A stretch of DNA of 60,000 nt from Membranipora membranacea (Eukaryota > Bryozoa > Gymnolaemata > Cheilostomatida > Membraniporidae): NCBI GenBank assembly GCA_914767715.1, contig OU612071.1, positions 16,366,948-16,426,947 on the forward strand, given 5' to 3'. Every line of letters begins with the position of its first letter. Within the stretch, counting starts at the first letter, position 1. Below, one piece after another: positions 39,271 to 51,525 of this stretch. The notes under the pieces were generated by a model that saw only the letters and a list, made by a program, of their open reading frames with translations, made no database searches and was not told the origin of the DNA. The position numbers were made by a program, and so were the translations under genes.

Positions 39271-41183
39271 TCAAAACAGAGTTTCAAACGTTTCTAAGCT
39301 AGTAAAGAATTCTGCCCAATTATTGGCTAATTTCCCCAGGACCATACCTATCGATTTTTGTCGAGTTTTTGCAAAATACCTAGATCGAAAACGCATCGTC
39401 ACAGGGAGCCAATATTTTAGATGAGATATAGGGACGTCATTGCGAACTTCAAAACATAGTTTCAAACGTTTCTAAGCTAGTGAAGAATTCTGCCCAATTA
39501 TTGGCTAAGTTCCCCAGGACCGTACCTATCGATTTTGTCGATTTTTTGCAAAATACCTAGATCGAAAACACATCAACACAGGGAGCTAATATTTTTGATG
39601 AGATATAGGGACGTCATTGCGAACTTCAAAACAGAGTTTCAAACGTTTCTAAGCTAGTAAAGAATTCTGCCCAATTATTGGCTAAGTTCCCCAGGAGCGT
39701 ACCTATCGATTTTTGTCGATTTTTTGCAAAATTCCTAGATAGAAAACGCATCGTAACAGGGAGCTAATTATTTAGATGAGATATAGGGACGCCATTGCGA
39801 ACTTCAAAACAGAGCCCATCGTCACAGGGAGCTAATATTTTAGATGAGATATAGAGACATCATTGCGAACCTCAAAACAGAGTTTCAAGCGTTTCTAAGC
39901 TGGTAAAGAATTCTGCCCAATTATTGGCTAATTTCCCCAGGACCGTACCTATTGTTTTTTGTCGATTTTTTGCAAAATACCTAGATCGAAAACGCATCGT
40001 CACAGGGAGCCAATATTTTAGATGAGATATAGGGACGTCATTGCGAACTTCAAAACAGAGTTTCATACGTTTCTAAGCTAGTAAAGAATTCTGCCCAATT
40101 ATTGGCTAATTTCCCCAGGACCGTACCTATTGATTTTTGTCGATTTTTTGCAAAATACCTAGATCGAAAACGCATCGTCACAGGGAGCCAATATTTTAGA
40201 TGAGATTTAGTGACGTCATTGCGAACTTCAAAACAGAGTTTCAAACGTATCTAAGCTAGTGAAGAATTCTGCCCAATTATTGGCTAAGTTCCCCAGGACC
40301 GTACCTATCGATTTTTGTCGAATTTTTGCAAAATACCTAGATCGAAAACGCATCGTCACAGGGAGCCAATATTTTAGATGAGATATAGGGACGTCATTGC
40401 AAACTTCAAAACAGAGTTTCAAACGTTTCTAAGCTAGTAAAGAATTCTGCCCAATTATTGGCTAATTTCCCCAGGACCGTACCTATCGATTTTGTCGATT
40501 TTTTGCAAAATACCTAGATCGAAAACGCATCGTCACAGGGAGCTAATATTTTAGATGAGATATAGGGACGTTATTGCGAACTTCAAAACAGAGTTTCAAA
40601 TGTTTCTAAGCTAGTAAAGAATTCTGCCCAATTATTGGCTATTTTCCCCAGGACCGTACCTATCGATTTTTGTCTATTTTTGCAAAATTCCTAGATAGAC
40701 AACGCATCGTAACAGGGAGCTAATATTTTAGATGAGATATAGGGACGTCATTGCGAACTTCAAAACAGAGCCCATCGTCACAGGGAGCTAATATTTTAGA
40801 TGAGATATAAAGACATCATTGCGAACCTCAAAAGAGAGTTTCAAGCGTTTCTAAGCTAGTAAAGAATTCTGCCCAATTATTGGCTAATTTCCCCAGGACC
40901 GTACCTATCGATTTTTGTCGATTTTTTGCATAATACCTAGATCGAAAACACATCGTCACAGGGAGCCAATATTTTAGATGAGATATAGGGACGTCAGTGC
41001 GAACTTCAAAACAGAGTTTCAAACGTTTCTAAGCTAGTGAAGAATTCTGCCCAATTATTGGCTAAGTTCCCCAGGACCGTACCGATCGATTTTTGTCGAT
41101 TTTTTGCAAAATACCTAGATCGAAAACGCATCGCCACAGGGAGCCAATATTTTAGATGAGATATAGGGACGTCATTGCGAACT
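39271..41183 (+). repeat. 1,913-bp HOR, unit 1
   Basis: The marker CATCAACACAGGGAGC occurs at 39571, 41484 and 43396, giving offsets of 1,913 and 1,912. Each unit has ten full monomers and two deleted monomers (here about 39814 and 40771). A class marker of this HOR is CTATTGTTTTTTGTCG (near 39951), in place of CTATTGATTTTTGTCG. Confidence 0.85.
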
Positions 41184-43095
41184 TCAAAACAGAGTTTCAA
41201 ACGTTTCTAAGCTAGTAAAGAATTCTGCCCAATTATTGGCTAATTTCCCCAGGACCATACCTATCGATTTTTGTCGAGTTTTTGCAAAATACCTAGATCG
41301 AAAACGCATCGTCACAGGGAGCCAATATTTTAGATGAGATATAGGGACGTCATTGCGAACTTCAAAACATAGTTTCAAACGTTTCTAAGCTAGTGAAGAA
41401 TTCTGCCCAATTATTGGCTAAGTTCCCCAGGACCGTACCTATCGATTTTGTCGATTTTTTGCAAAATACCTAGATCGAAAACACATCAACACAGGGAGCT
41501 AATATTTTTGATGAGATATAGGGACGTCATTGCGAACTTCAAAACAGAGTTTCAAACGTTTCTAAGCTAGTAAAGAATTCTGCCCAATTATTGGCTAAGT
41601 TCCCCAGGAGCGTACCTATCGATTTTTGTCGATTTTTTGCAAAATTCCTAGATAGAAAACGCATCGTAACAGGGAGCTAATTATTTAGATGAGATATAGG
41701 GACGCCATTGCGAACTTCAAAACAGAGCCCATCGTCACAGGGAGCTAATATTTTAGATGAGATATAGAGACATCATGGCGAACCTCAAAACAGAGTTTCA
41801 AGCGTTTCTAAGCTGGTAAAGAATTCTGCCCAATTATTGGCTAATTTCCCCAGGACCGTACCTATTGTTTTTTGTCGATTTTTTGCAAAATACCTAGATC
41901 GAAGACGCATCGTCACAGGGAGCCAATATTTTAGATGAGATATAGGGACGTCATTGCGAACTTCAAAACAGAGTTTCAAACGTTTCTAAGCTAGTAAAGA
42001 ATTCTGCCCAATTATTGGCTAATTTCCCCAGGACCGTACCTATTGATTTTTGTCGATTTTTTGCAAAATACCTAGATCGAAAACGCATCGTCACAGGGAG
42101 CCAATATTTTAGATGAGATTTAGGGACGTCATTGCGAACTTCAAAACAGAGTTTCAAACGTATCTAAGCTAGTGAAGAATTCTGCCCAATTATTGGCTAA
42201 GTTCCCCAGGACCGTACCTATCGATTTTTGTCGAATTTTTGCAAAATACCTAGATCGAAAACGCATCGTCACAGGGAGCCAATATTTTAGATGAGATATA
42301 GGGACGTCATTGCAAACTTCAAAACAGAGTTTCAAACGTTTCTAAGCTAGTAAAGAATTCTGCCCAATTATTGGCTAATTTCCCCAGGACCGTACCTATC
42401 GATTTTGTCGATTTTTTGCAAAATACCTAGATCGAAAACGCATCGTCACAGGGAGCTAATATTTTAGATGAGATATAGGGACGTTATTGCGAACTTCAAA
42501 ACAGAGTTTCAAATGTTTCTAAGCTAGTAAAGAATTCTGCCCAATTATTGGCTATTTTCCCCAGGACCGTACCTATCGATTTTTGTCTATTTTTGCAAAA
42601 TTCCTAGATAGACAACGCATCGTAACAGGGAGCTAATATTTTAGATGAGATATAGGGACGTCATTGCGAACTTCAAAACAGAGCCCATCGTCACAGGGAG
42701 CTAATATTTTAGATGAGATATAAAGACATCATTGCGAACCTCAAAAGAGAGTTTCAAGCGTTTCTAAGCTAGTAAAGAATTCTGCCCAATTATTGGCTAA
42801 TTTCCCCAGGACCGTACCTATCGATTTTTGTCGATTTTTTGCATAATACCTAGATCGAAAACACATCGTCACAGGAGCCAATATTTTAGATGAGATATAG
42901 GGACGTCATTGCGAACTTCAAAACAGAGTTTCAAACGTTTCTAAGCTAGTGAAGAATTCTGCCCAATTATTGGCTAAGTTCCCCAGGACCGTACCGATCG
43001 ATTTTTGTCGATTTTTTGCAAAATACCTAGATCGAAAACGCATCGCCACAGGGAGCCAATATTTTAGATGAGATATAGGGACGTCATTGCGAACT
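41184..43095 (+). repeat. 1,913-bp HOR, unit 2 (1,912 bp)
   Basis: Same order as unit 1. One G is missing near 42873 (CACAGGAGCC for CACAGGGAGCC), which explains 1,912 bp. Other private changes include CATCATGGCGAAC near 41773 and CGAAGACGCATC near 41902. Confidence 0.85.
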
Positions 43096-44310
43096 TCAAA
43101 ACAGAGTTTCAAACGTTTCTAAGCTAGTAAAGAATTCTGCCCAATTATTGGCTAATTTCCCCAGGACCATACCTATCGATTTTTGTCGAGTTTTTGCAAA
43201 ATACCTAGATCGAAAACGCATCGTCACAGGGAGCCAATATTTTAGATGAGATATAGGGACGTCATTGCGAACTTCAAAACATAGTTTCAAACGTTTCTAA
43301 GCTAGTGAAGAATTCTGCCCAATTATTGGCTAAGTTCCCCAGGACCGTACCTATCGATTTTGTCGATTTTTTGCAAAATACCTAGATCGAAAACACATCA
43401 ACACAGGGAGCTAATATTTTTGATGAGATATAGGGACGTCATTGCGAACTTCAAAACAGAGTTTCAAACGTTTCTAAGCTAGTAAAGAATTCTGCCCAAT
43501 TATTGGCTAAGTTCCCCAGGAGCGTACCTATCGATTTTTGTCGATTTTTTGCAAAATTCCTAGATAGAAAACGCATCGTAACAGGGAGCTAATTATTTAG
43601 ATGAGATATAGGGACCCCATTGCGAACTTCAAACCAGAGCCCATCGTCACAGGGAGCTAATATTTTAGATGAGATATAGAGACATCATTGCGAACCTCAA
43701 AACAGAGTTTCAAGCGTTTCTAAGCTGGTAAAGAATTCTGCCCAATTATTGGCTAATTTCCCCAGGACCGTACCTATTGTTTTTTGTCGATTTTTTGCAA
43801 AATACCTAGATCGAAAACGCATCGTCACAGGGAGCCAATATTTTAGATGAGATATAGGGACGTCATTGCGAACTTCAAAACAGAGTTTCAAACGTTTCTA
43901 AGCTAGTAAAGAATTCTGCCCAATTATTGGCTAATTTCCCCAGGACCGTACCTATTGATTTTTGTCGATTTTTTGCAAAATACCTAGATCGAAAACGCAT
44001 CGTCACAGGGAGCCAATATTTTAGATGAGATTTAGGGACGTCATTGCGAACTTCAAAACAGAGTTTCAAACGTATCTAAGCTAGTGAAGAATTCTGCCCA
44101 ATTATTGGCTAAGTTCCTCAGGACCGTACCTATCGATTTTTGTTGAATTTTTGCAAAATACCTAGATCGAAAACGCATCGTCACAGGGAGCCAATATTTT
44201 AGATGAGATATAGGGACGTCATTGCAAACTTCAAAACAGAGTTTCAAACGTTTCTAAGCTAGTAAAGAATTCTGCCCAATTATTGGCTAATTTCCCCAGG
44301 ACCGTACCTA
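43096..44310 (+). repeat. 1,913-bp HOR, unit 3 (partial)
   Basis: It matches unit 2 until about 44310. Here the expected 177-bp class (CGATTTTGTCG) is replaced by the 178-bp class (CGATTTTTGTCG), and the order changes to that of about 28707. A variant deleted monomer with AAACCAGAGCCC lies near 43635. Confidence 0.8.
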
Positions 44311-45262
44311 TCGATTTTTGTCGATTTTTTGCAAAATACCTAGATCGAAAACGCATCGTCACAGGGAGCCAATATTTTAGATGAGATATAGGGACGTCAT
44401 TGCGAACTTCAAAACAGAGTTTCAAACGTTTCTAAGCTAGTGAAGAATTCTGCCCAATTATTGGCTAAGTTCCCCAGGACCGTACCTATCGATTTTTGTC
44501 GATTTTTTGCAAAATACCTAGATCGAAAACGCATCGTCACAGGGAGCTAATATTTTAGATGAGATATAGGGGCGTCATTGCGAACTTCAAAACAGAGTTT
44601 CAAACGTTTCTAAGCTAGTGAAGAATTCTGCCCAATTATTGGCTAAGTTCCCCAGGACCGTACCTATCGAATTTTGTCGATTTTTTGCAAAATACCTAGA
44701 TAGAATACGAATCGTCACAGGGAGCTAATATTTTATATGAGATATAGGGACGTCATTGCGAACCTCAAAACAGAGTTTCAAACCTTTCTTAGCTAGTAAA
44801 GAATTCTGCCCAATTATTGGCTATTTTCCCAAGGACCGTACCTATCGATTTTTGTCGATTTCTTGCAAAATACCTCGATAGAATACGAATCGTCACAGGG
44901 AGCTAATATTTTATATGAGATATAGGGACGTCATTGCGAACCTCAAACAGAGTTTCAAGCGTTTCTAAGCGAGTAAATAATTCTGCCCAATTATTGGCTA
45001 ATTTCCCCAGGACCGTACCTATCGATTTTTGTCGATTTTTTGCAAAATACCTAGATAGAAAACGCATCGTCACAGGGAGCCAATATTTTAGATGAGATAT
45101 AGGGACGTCATTGCGAACTTCAAAACAGAGTTTCAAACGTTTCTAAGCTAGTGAAGAATTCTGCCCAATTATTAGCTAAGTTCCCCAGGACCGTACCTAT
45201 CGATTTTTGTCGATTTTTTGCAAAATACCTAGATCGAAAACGCATCGTCACAGGGAGCTAAT
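44311..45262 (+). repeat. Transitional satellite segment with a chimeric monomer
   Basis: It begins like the order at about 28780-29150. Within one monomer near 44690 it switches from the TCGAATTTTGTCG class to the TAGATAGAATACGAATC class, which normally belong to different monomers. A monomer with the one-base deletion CCTCAAACAGAG follows near 44944, as at 32935, at an offset near 12,009. Confidence 0.75.
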
Positions 45263-46152
45263 ATTTTAGATGAGATATAGGGACGTCATTGCAAACTTCA
45301 AAACAGAGTTTCAAACGTTTCTAAGCTAGTAAAGAATTTTGCCCTATTATTGGCTGTTTTCCCCAGGACCGTACCTATCGATTTTTGTCGATTTCTTGCA
45401 AAATACCTAGATAGAATACGAATCGTCACAGGGAGCTAATATTTTATATGAGATATAGGGACGTCATTGCAAACCTCAAAACAGAGTTTCAAACCTTTCT
45501 TAGCTAGTAAAGAATTCTGCCCAATTATTGGCTATTTTCCCAAGGACCGTAACTATCGATTTTCGTCGATTTCTTGGAAAATACCTCGATAGAATACGAA
45601 TCGTCACAGGGAGCTAATATTTTATATGAGATATAGGGACATCATTGCGAACTTCAATACAGAGTTTCAAACCTTTCTAAGCGAGTAAAGATTTCTGCCC
45701 AATTATTGGCTAATTTCCCCAGGACCGTACCTATCCATTTTTGTTGATTTCTTGCAAAATACCTCGATAGAAGATACATCGTCACAGGGAGCTAATATTA
45801 ATTATGAGATATAGGGACGTCATTGCGAACTTCAAAACAGAGTTTCAAACGTTTCTAAGCTAGTGAAGAATTCTGCCCAATTATTGGCTAAGTTCCCCAG
45901 GACCGTACCTATCGATTTTTGTCGATTTCTTGCAAAATACCTAGATTGAAAACGCATCGTCACAGGGAGCTAATATTTTAGATGAGATATAGGGGCGTCA
46001 TTGCGAACTTCAAAACAGAGTTTCAAACGTTTCTAAGCTATTGAAGAATTCTGCCCAATTATTGGGTAATTTCCCCAGGACCGTACCTATCGATTTTTGT
46101 CGATTTCTTGCAAAATACCTAGATAGAATACGAGTCGTCACAGGGAGCTAAT
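45263..46152 (+). repeat. 890-bp tandem duplication, unit 1
   Basis: Five monomers (5 x 178 = 890) repeat at once. The private variant GCCCTATTATTGGCTGTTTT is seen at about 45341 and 46231 and nowhere else that I found. The variant ATTAATTATGAG (for ATTAAATATGAG) is likewise shared, near 45797 and 46687. Confidence 0.85.
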
Positions 46153-46850
46153 ATTTTATATGAGATATAGGGACGTCATTGCAAACTTCAAAACAGAGTT
46201 TCAAACGTTTCTAAGCTAGTAAAGAATTTTGCCCTATTATTGGCTGTTTTCCCCAGGACCGTACCTATCGATTTTTGTCGATTTCTTGCAAAATACCTAG
46301 ATAGAATACGAATCGTCACAGGGAGCTAATATTTTATATGAGATATAGGGACGTCATTGCAAACCTCAAAACAGAGTTTCAAACCTTTCTTAGCTAGTAA
46401 AGAATTCTGCCCAATTATTGGCTATTTTCCCAAGGACCGTAACTATCGATTTTCGTCGATTTCTTGGAAAATACCTCGATAGAATACGAATCGTCACAGG
46501 GAGCTAATATTTTATATGAGATATAGGGACATCATTGCGAACTTCAATACAGAGTTTCAAACCTTTCTAAGCGAGTAAAGATTTCTGCCCAATTATTGGC
46601 TAATTTCCCCAGGACCGTACCTATCCATTTTTGTTGATTTCTTGCAAAATACCTCGATAGAAGATGCATCGTCACAGGGAGCTAATATTAATTATGAGAT
46701 ATAGGGACGTCATTGCGAACTTCAAAACAGAGTTTCAAACGTTTCTAAGCTAGTGAAGAATTCTGCCCAATTATTGGCTAAGTTCCCCAGGACCGTACCT
46801 ATCGATTTTTGTCGATTTCTTGCAAAATACCTAGATCGAAAACGCATCGC
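46153..46850 (+). repeat. 890-bp tandem duplication, unit 2 (partial)
   Basis: It copies the preceding unit at +890 until about 46845, where CATCGCCACAGGGAGCC replaces CATCGTCACAGGGAGCT and a different class follows. It starts with ATTTTATATGAG, whereas unit 1 starts with ATTTTAGATGAG. Confidence 0.82.
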
Positions 46851-47354
46851 CACAGGGAGCCAATATTTTAGATGAGATATAGGGACGTCATTGCGAACCT
46901 CAAAACAGAGTTTCAAGCGTTTCTAAGCTAGTAAAGAATTCTGCCCAATTATTGGCTAATTTCCCCAGGACCGTACCTATCGATTTTTGTCGATTTTTTG
47001 CATAATACCTAGATCGAAAACACATCGTCACAGGGAGCCAATATTTTAGATGAGATATAGGGACGTCATTGCGAACTTCAAAACAGAGTTTCAAACGTTT
47101 CTAAGCTAGTAAAGAATTCTGCCCAATTATTGGCTAAGTTCCCCAGGACCGTACCGATCGATTTTTGTCGATTTTTTGCAAAATACCTAGATCGAAAACG
47201 CATCGCCACAGGGAGCCAATATTTTAGATGAGATATAGGGACGTCATTGCGAACTTCAAAACAGAGTTTCAAACGTTTCTAAGCTAGTAAAGAATTCTGC
47301 CCAATTATTGGCTAATTTCCCCAGGACCATACCTATCGATTTTTGTCGAGTTTT
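46851..47354 (+). repeat. Transitional satellite segment
   Basis: About three monomers of the TTGCATAATACC, ACCGATCGATT and ACCATACC/GTCGAG classes, in the order seen in several HORs. The segment ends in a chimeric monomer near 47355, where the GTCGAGTTTTTGC class runs directly into AAAATTCCTAGATAGAC. Confidence 0.75.
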
Positions 47355-48530
47355 TGCAAAATTCCTAGATAGACAACGCATCGTAACAGGGAGCTAATAT
47401 TTTAGATGAGATATAGGGACGTCATTGCGAACTTCAAAACAGAGCCCATCGTCACAGGGAGCTAATATTTTAGATGAGATATAAAGACATCATTGCGAAC
47501 CTCAAAAGAGAGTTTCAAGCGTTTCTAAGCTAGTAAAGAATTCTGCCCAATTATTGGCTAATTTCCCCAGGACCGTACCTATCGATTTTTGTCGATTTTT
47601 TGCATAATACCTAGATCGAAAACACATCGTCACAGGGAGCCAATATTTTAGATGAGATATAGGGACGTCATTGCGAACTTCAAAACAGAGTTTCAAACGT
47701 TTCTAAGCTAGTGAAGAATTCTGCCCAATTATTGGCTAAGTTCCCCAGGACCGTACCGATCGATTTTTGTCGATTTTTTGCAAAATACCTAGATCGAAAA
47801 CGCATCGCCACAGGGAGCCAATATTTTAGATGAGATATAGGGACGTCATTGCGAACTTCAAAACAGAGTTTCAAACGTTTCTAAGCTAGTAAAGAATTCT
47901 GCCCAATTATTGGCTAATTTCCCCAGGACCATACCTATCGATTTTTGTCGAGTTTTTGCAAAATACCTAGATCGAAAACGCATCGTCACAGGGAGCCAAT
48001 ATTTTAGATGAGATATAGGGACGTCATTGCGAACTTCAAAACATAGTTTCAAACGTTTCTAAGCTAGTGAAGAATTCTGCCCAATTATTGGCTAAGTTCC
48101 CCAGGACCGTACCTATCGATTTTGTCGATTTTTTGCAAAATACCTAGATCGAAAACACATCAACACAGGGAGCTAATATTTTTGATGAGATATAGGGACG
48201 TCATTGCGAACTTCAAAACAGAGTTTCAAACGTTTCTAAGCTAGTAAAGAATTCTGCCCAATTATTGGCTAAGTTCGCCAGGAGCGTACCTATCGATTTT
48301 TGTCGATTTTTTGCAAAATTCCTAGATAGAAAACGCATCGTAACAGGGAGCTAATTATTTAGATGAGATATAGGGACGCCATTGCGAACTTCAAAACAGA
48401 GCCCATCGTCACAGGGAGCTAATATTTTAGATGAGATATAGAGACATCATTGCGAACCTCAAAACAGAGTTTCAAGCGTTTCTAAGCTGGTAAAGAATTC
48501 TGCCCAATTATTGGCTAATTTCCCCAGGAC
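47355..48530 (+). repeat. Segment duplicated at 51180-52355
   Basis: It matches at a constant 3,825-bp offset and shares the private substitution TTCGCCAGGAGCG (near 48275 and 52100) where other copies have TTCCCCAGGAGCG. The same order also lies 6,674 bp upstream without that substitution. The shared private base shows that the two right-hand copies are the more recent pair. Confidence 0.85.
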
Positions 48531-51525
48531 CATACCTATCGATTTTTGTCGAGTTTTTGCAAAATACCTAGATCGAGAACGCATCGTCACAGGGAGCTAA
48601 TATTTTAGATGAGATATAGGGACGTCATTGCGAACCTCAAAACAGAGTTTCAAGCGTTTCTAAGCTAGTAAAGAATTCTGCCCAATTATTGGCTAATTTC
48701 CCCAGGACCGTACCTATCGATTTTTGTCGATTTTTTGCATAATACCTAGATCGAAAACACATCGTCACAGGGAGCCAATATTTTAGATGAGATATAGGGA
48801 CGTCATTGCGAACTTCAAAACAGAGTTTCAAACGTTTCTAAGCTAGTAAAGAATTCTGCCCAATTATTGGCTAAGTTCCCCAGGACCGTACCGATCGATT
48901 TTTGTCGATTTTTTGCAAAATACCTAGATCGAAAACGCATCGCCACAGGGAGCCAATATTTTAGATGAGATATAGGGACGTCATTGCGAACTTCAAAACA
49001 GAGTTTCAAACGTTTCTAAGCTAGTAAAGAATTCTGCCCAATTATTGGCTAATTTCCCCAGGACCATACCTATCGATTTTTGTCAAGTTTTTGCAAAATA
49101 CCTAGATCGAGAACGCATCGTCACAGGGAGCTAATATTTTAGATGAGATATAGGGACGTCATTGCGAACCTCAAAACAGAGTTTCAAGCGTTTCTAAGCT
49201 AGTAAAGATTTCTGCCCAATTATTGGCTAATTTCCCCAGGACCGTACCTATCGATTTTGTCGATTTTTTGCAAAATACCTAGATCGAAAACGCATCGTCA
49301 CAGGGAGCTAATATTTTAGATGAGATATAGGGATGTTATTGCGAACTTCAAAACAGAGTTTCAAACGTTTCTAAGCTAGTAAAGAATTCTGCCCAATTAT
49401 TGGCTAAGTTCCCCAGGAGCGTACCTATCGATTTTTGTCGATTTTTTGCGAAATTCCTAGATAGAAAACGCATCGTAACAGGGAGCTAATTATTTAGATG
49501 AGATATAGGGACGCCATTGCGAACTTCAAAACAGAGCCCATCGTCACAGGGAGCTAATATTTTAGATGAGATATAGAGACATCATTGCGAACCTCAAAAC
49601 AGAGTTTCAAGCGTTTCTAAGCTAGTAAAGATTTCTGCCCAATTATTGGCTAATTTCCCCAGGACCGTACCTATCGATTTTGTCGATTTTTTGCAAAATA
49701 CCTAGATCGAAAACGCATCGTCACAGGGAGCTAATATTTTAGATGAGATATAGGGACGTTATTGCGAACTTCAAAACAGAGTTTCAAACGTTTCTAAGCT
49801 AGTAAAGAATTCTGCCCAATTATTGGCTATTTTCCCCAGGACCGTACCTATCGATTTTTGTCTATTTTTGCAAAATTCCTAGATAGAAAACGCATCGTAA
49901 CAGGGAGCTAATATTTTAGATGAGATATAGGGACGTCATTGCGAACTTCAAAACAGAGCCCATCGTCACAGGGAGCTAATATTTTAGATGAGATATAAAG
50001 ACATCATTGCGAACCTCAAAAGAGAGTTTCAAGCGTTTCTAAGCTAGTAAAGAATTCTGCCCAATTATTGGCTAATTTCCCCAGGACCGTACCTATCGAT
50101 TTTTGTCGATTTTTTGCATAATACCTAGATCGAAAACACATCGTCACAGGGAGCCAATATTCTAGATGAGATATAGGGACGTCATTGCGAACTTCAAAAA
50201 TGAGTTTCAAATGTTTCTAAGCTAGTAAAGAATTCTGCCCAATTATTGGCTAATTTCCCCGGACTGTACCCATCCATTTTTGTTGATTTCTTGCAAAATA
50301 CCTCGATAGAAGATGCATCGTCACAGGGAGCTAATATTAAATATGAGATATAGGGACATCATTGCGAACTTCAATACAGAGTTTCAAACCTTTCTAAGCG
50401 AGTAAAGATTTCTGCCCAATTATTGGCTAATTTCCCCAGGACCGTACCTATCCATTTTTGTTGATTTCTTGCAAAATACCTCGATAGAAGATGCATTGTC
50501 ACAGGGAGCTAATATTAAATATGAGATATAGGGACGTCATTGCGAACTTCAAAACAGAGTTTCAAACGTTTCTAAGCTAGTGAAGAATTCTGCCCAATTA
50601 TTGGCTAAGTTCCCCAGGACCGTACCGATCGATTTTTGTCGATTTTTTGCAAAATACCTAGATCGAAAATGCATCGCCACAGGGAGCCAATATTTTAGAT
50701 GAGATATAGGGACGTCATTGCGAACTTCAAAACAGAGTTTCAAACGTTTCTAAGCTAGTAAAGAATTCTGCCCAATTATTGGCAAATTTCCCCAGGACCA
50801 TACCTATCGATTTTTGTCGAGTTTTTGCAAAATACATAGATCGAGAACGCATCGTCACAGGGAGCTAATATTTTAGATGAGATATAGAGACATCATTGCG
50901 AACCTCAAAACAGAGTTTCAAGCGTTTCTAAGCTAGTAAAGAATTCTGCCCAATTATTGGCTAATTTCCCCAGGACCGTACCTATCAATTTTGTCGATTT
51001 TTTGCAAAATACCTAGATCGAAAACGCATCGTCACAGGGAGCTAATATTTTAGATGAGATATAGGGACGTTATTGCGAACTTCAAAACAGAGTTTCAAAC
51101 GTTTCTAAGCTAGTAAAGAATTCTGCCCAATTATTGGCTATTTTCCCCAGGACCGTACCTATCGATTTTTGTCTATTTTTGCAAAATTCCTAGATAGACA
51201 ACGCATCGTAACAGGGAGCTAATATTTTAGATGAGATATAGGGACGTCATTGCGAACTTCAAAACAGAGCCCATCGTCACAGGGAGCTAATATTTTAGAT
51301 GAGATATAAAGACATCATTGCGAACCTCAAAAGAGAGTTTCAAGCGTTTCTAAGCTAGTAAAGAATTCTGCCCAATTATTGGCTAATTTCCCCAGGACCG
51401 TACCTATCGATTTTTGCCGATTTTTTGCATAATACCTAGATCGAAAACACATCGTCACAGGGAGCCAATATTTTAGATGAGATATAGGGACGTCATTGCG
51501 AACTTCAAAACAGAGTTTCAAACGT
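48531..51525 (+). repeat. Segment duplicated from about 36425-39290 (offset about 12,235)
   Basis: From about 48660 onward the order and variants match 36425-39290 at 12,235 bp, dropping to 12,234 after the single T inserted near 37595. Shared unusual features include GGGATGTTATTGCG, CAAAAATGAGTTTC and TTTCCCCGGACTGTACC. The segment spans a 1,379-type HOR region and the divergent monomers beyond it, so it is a copy of a HOR-domain boundary rather than of a single HOR unit. Confidence 0.83.
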
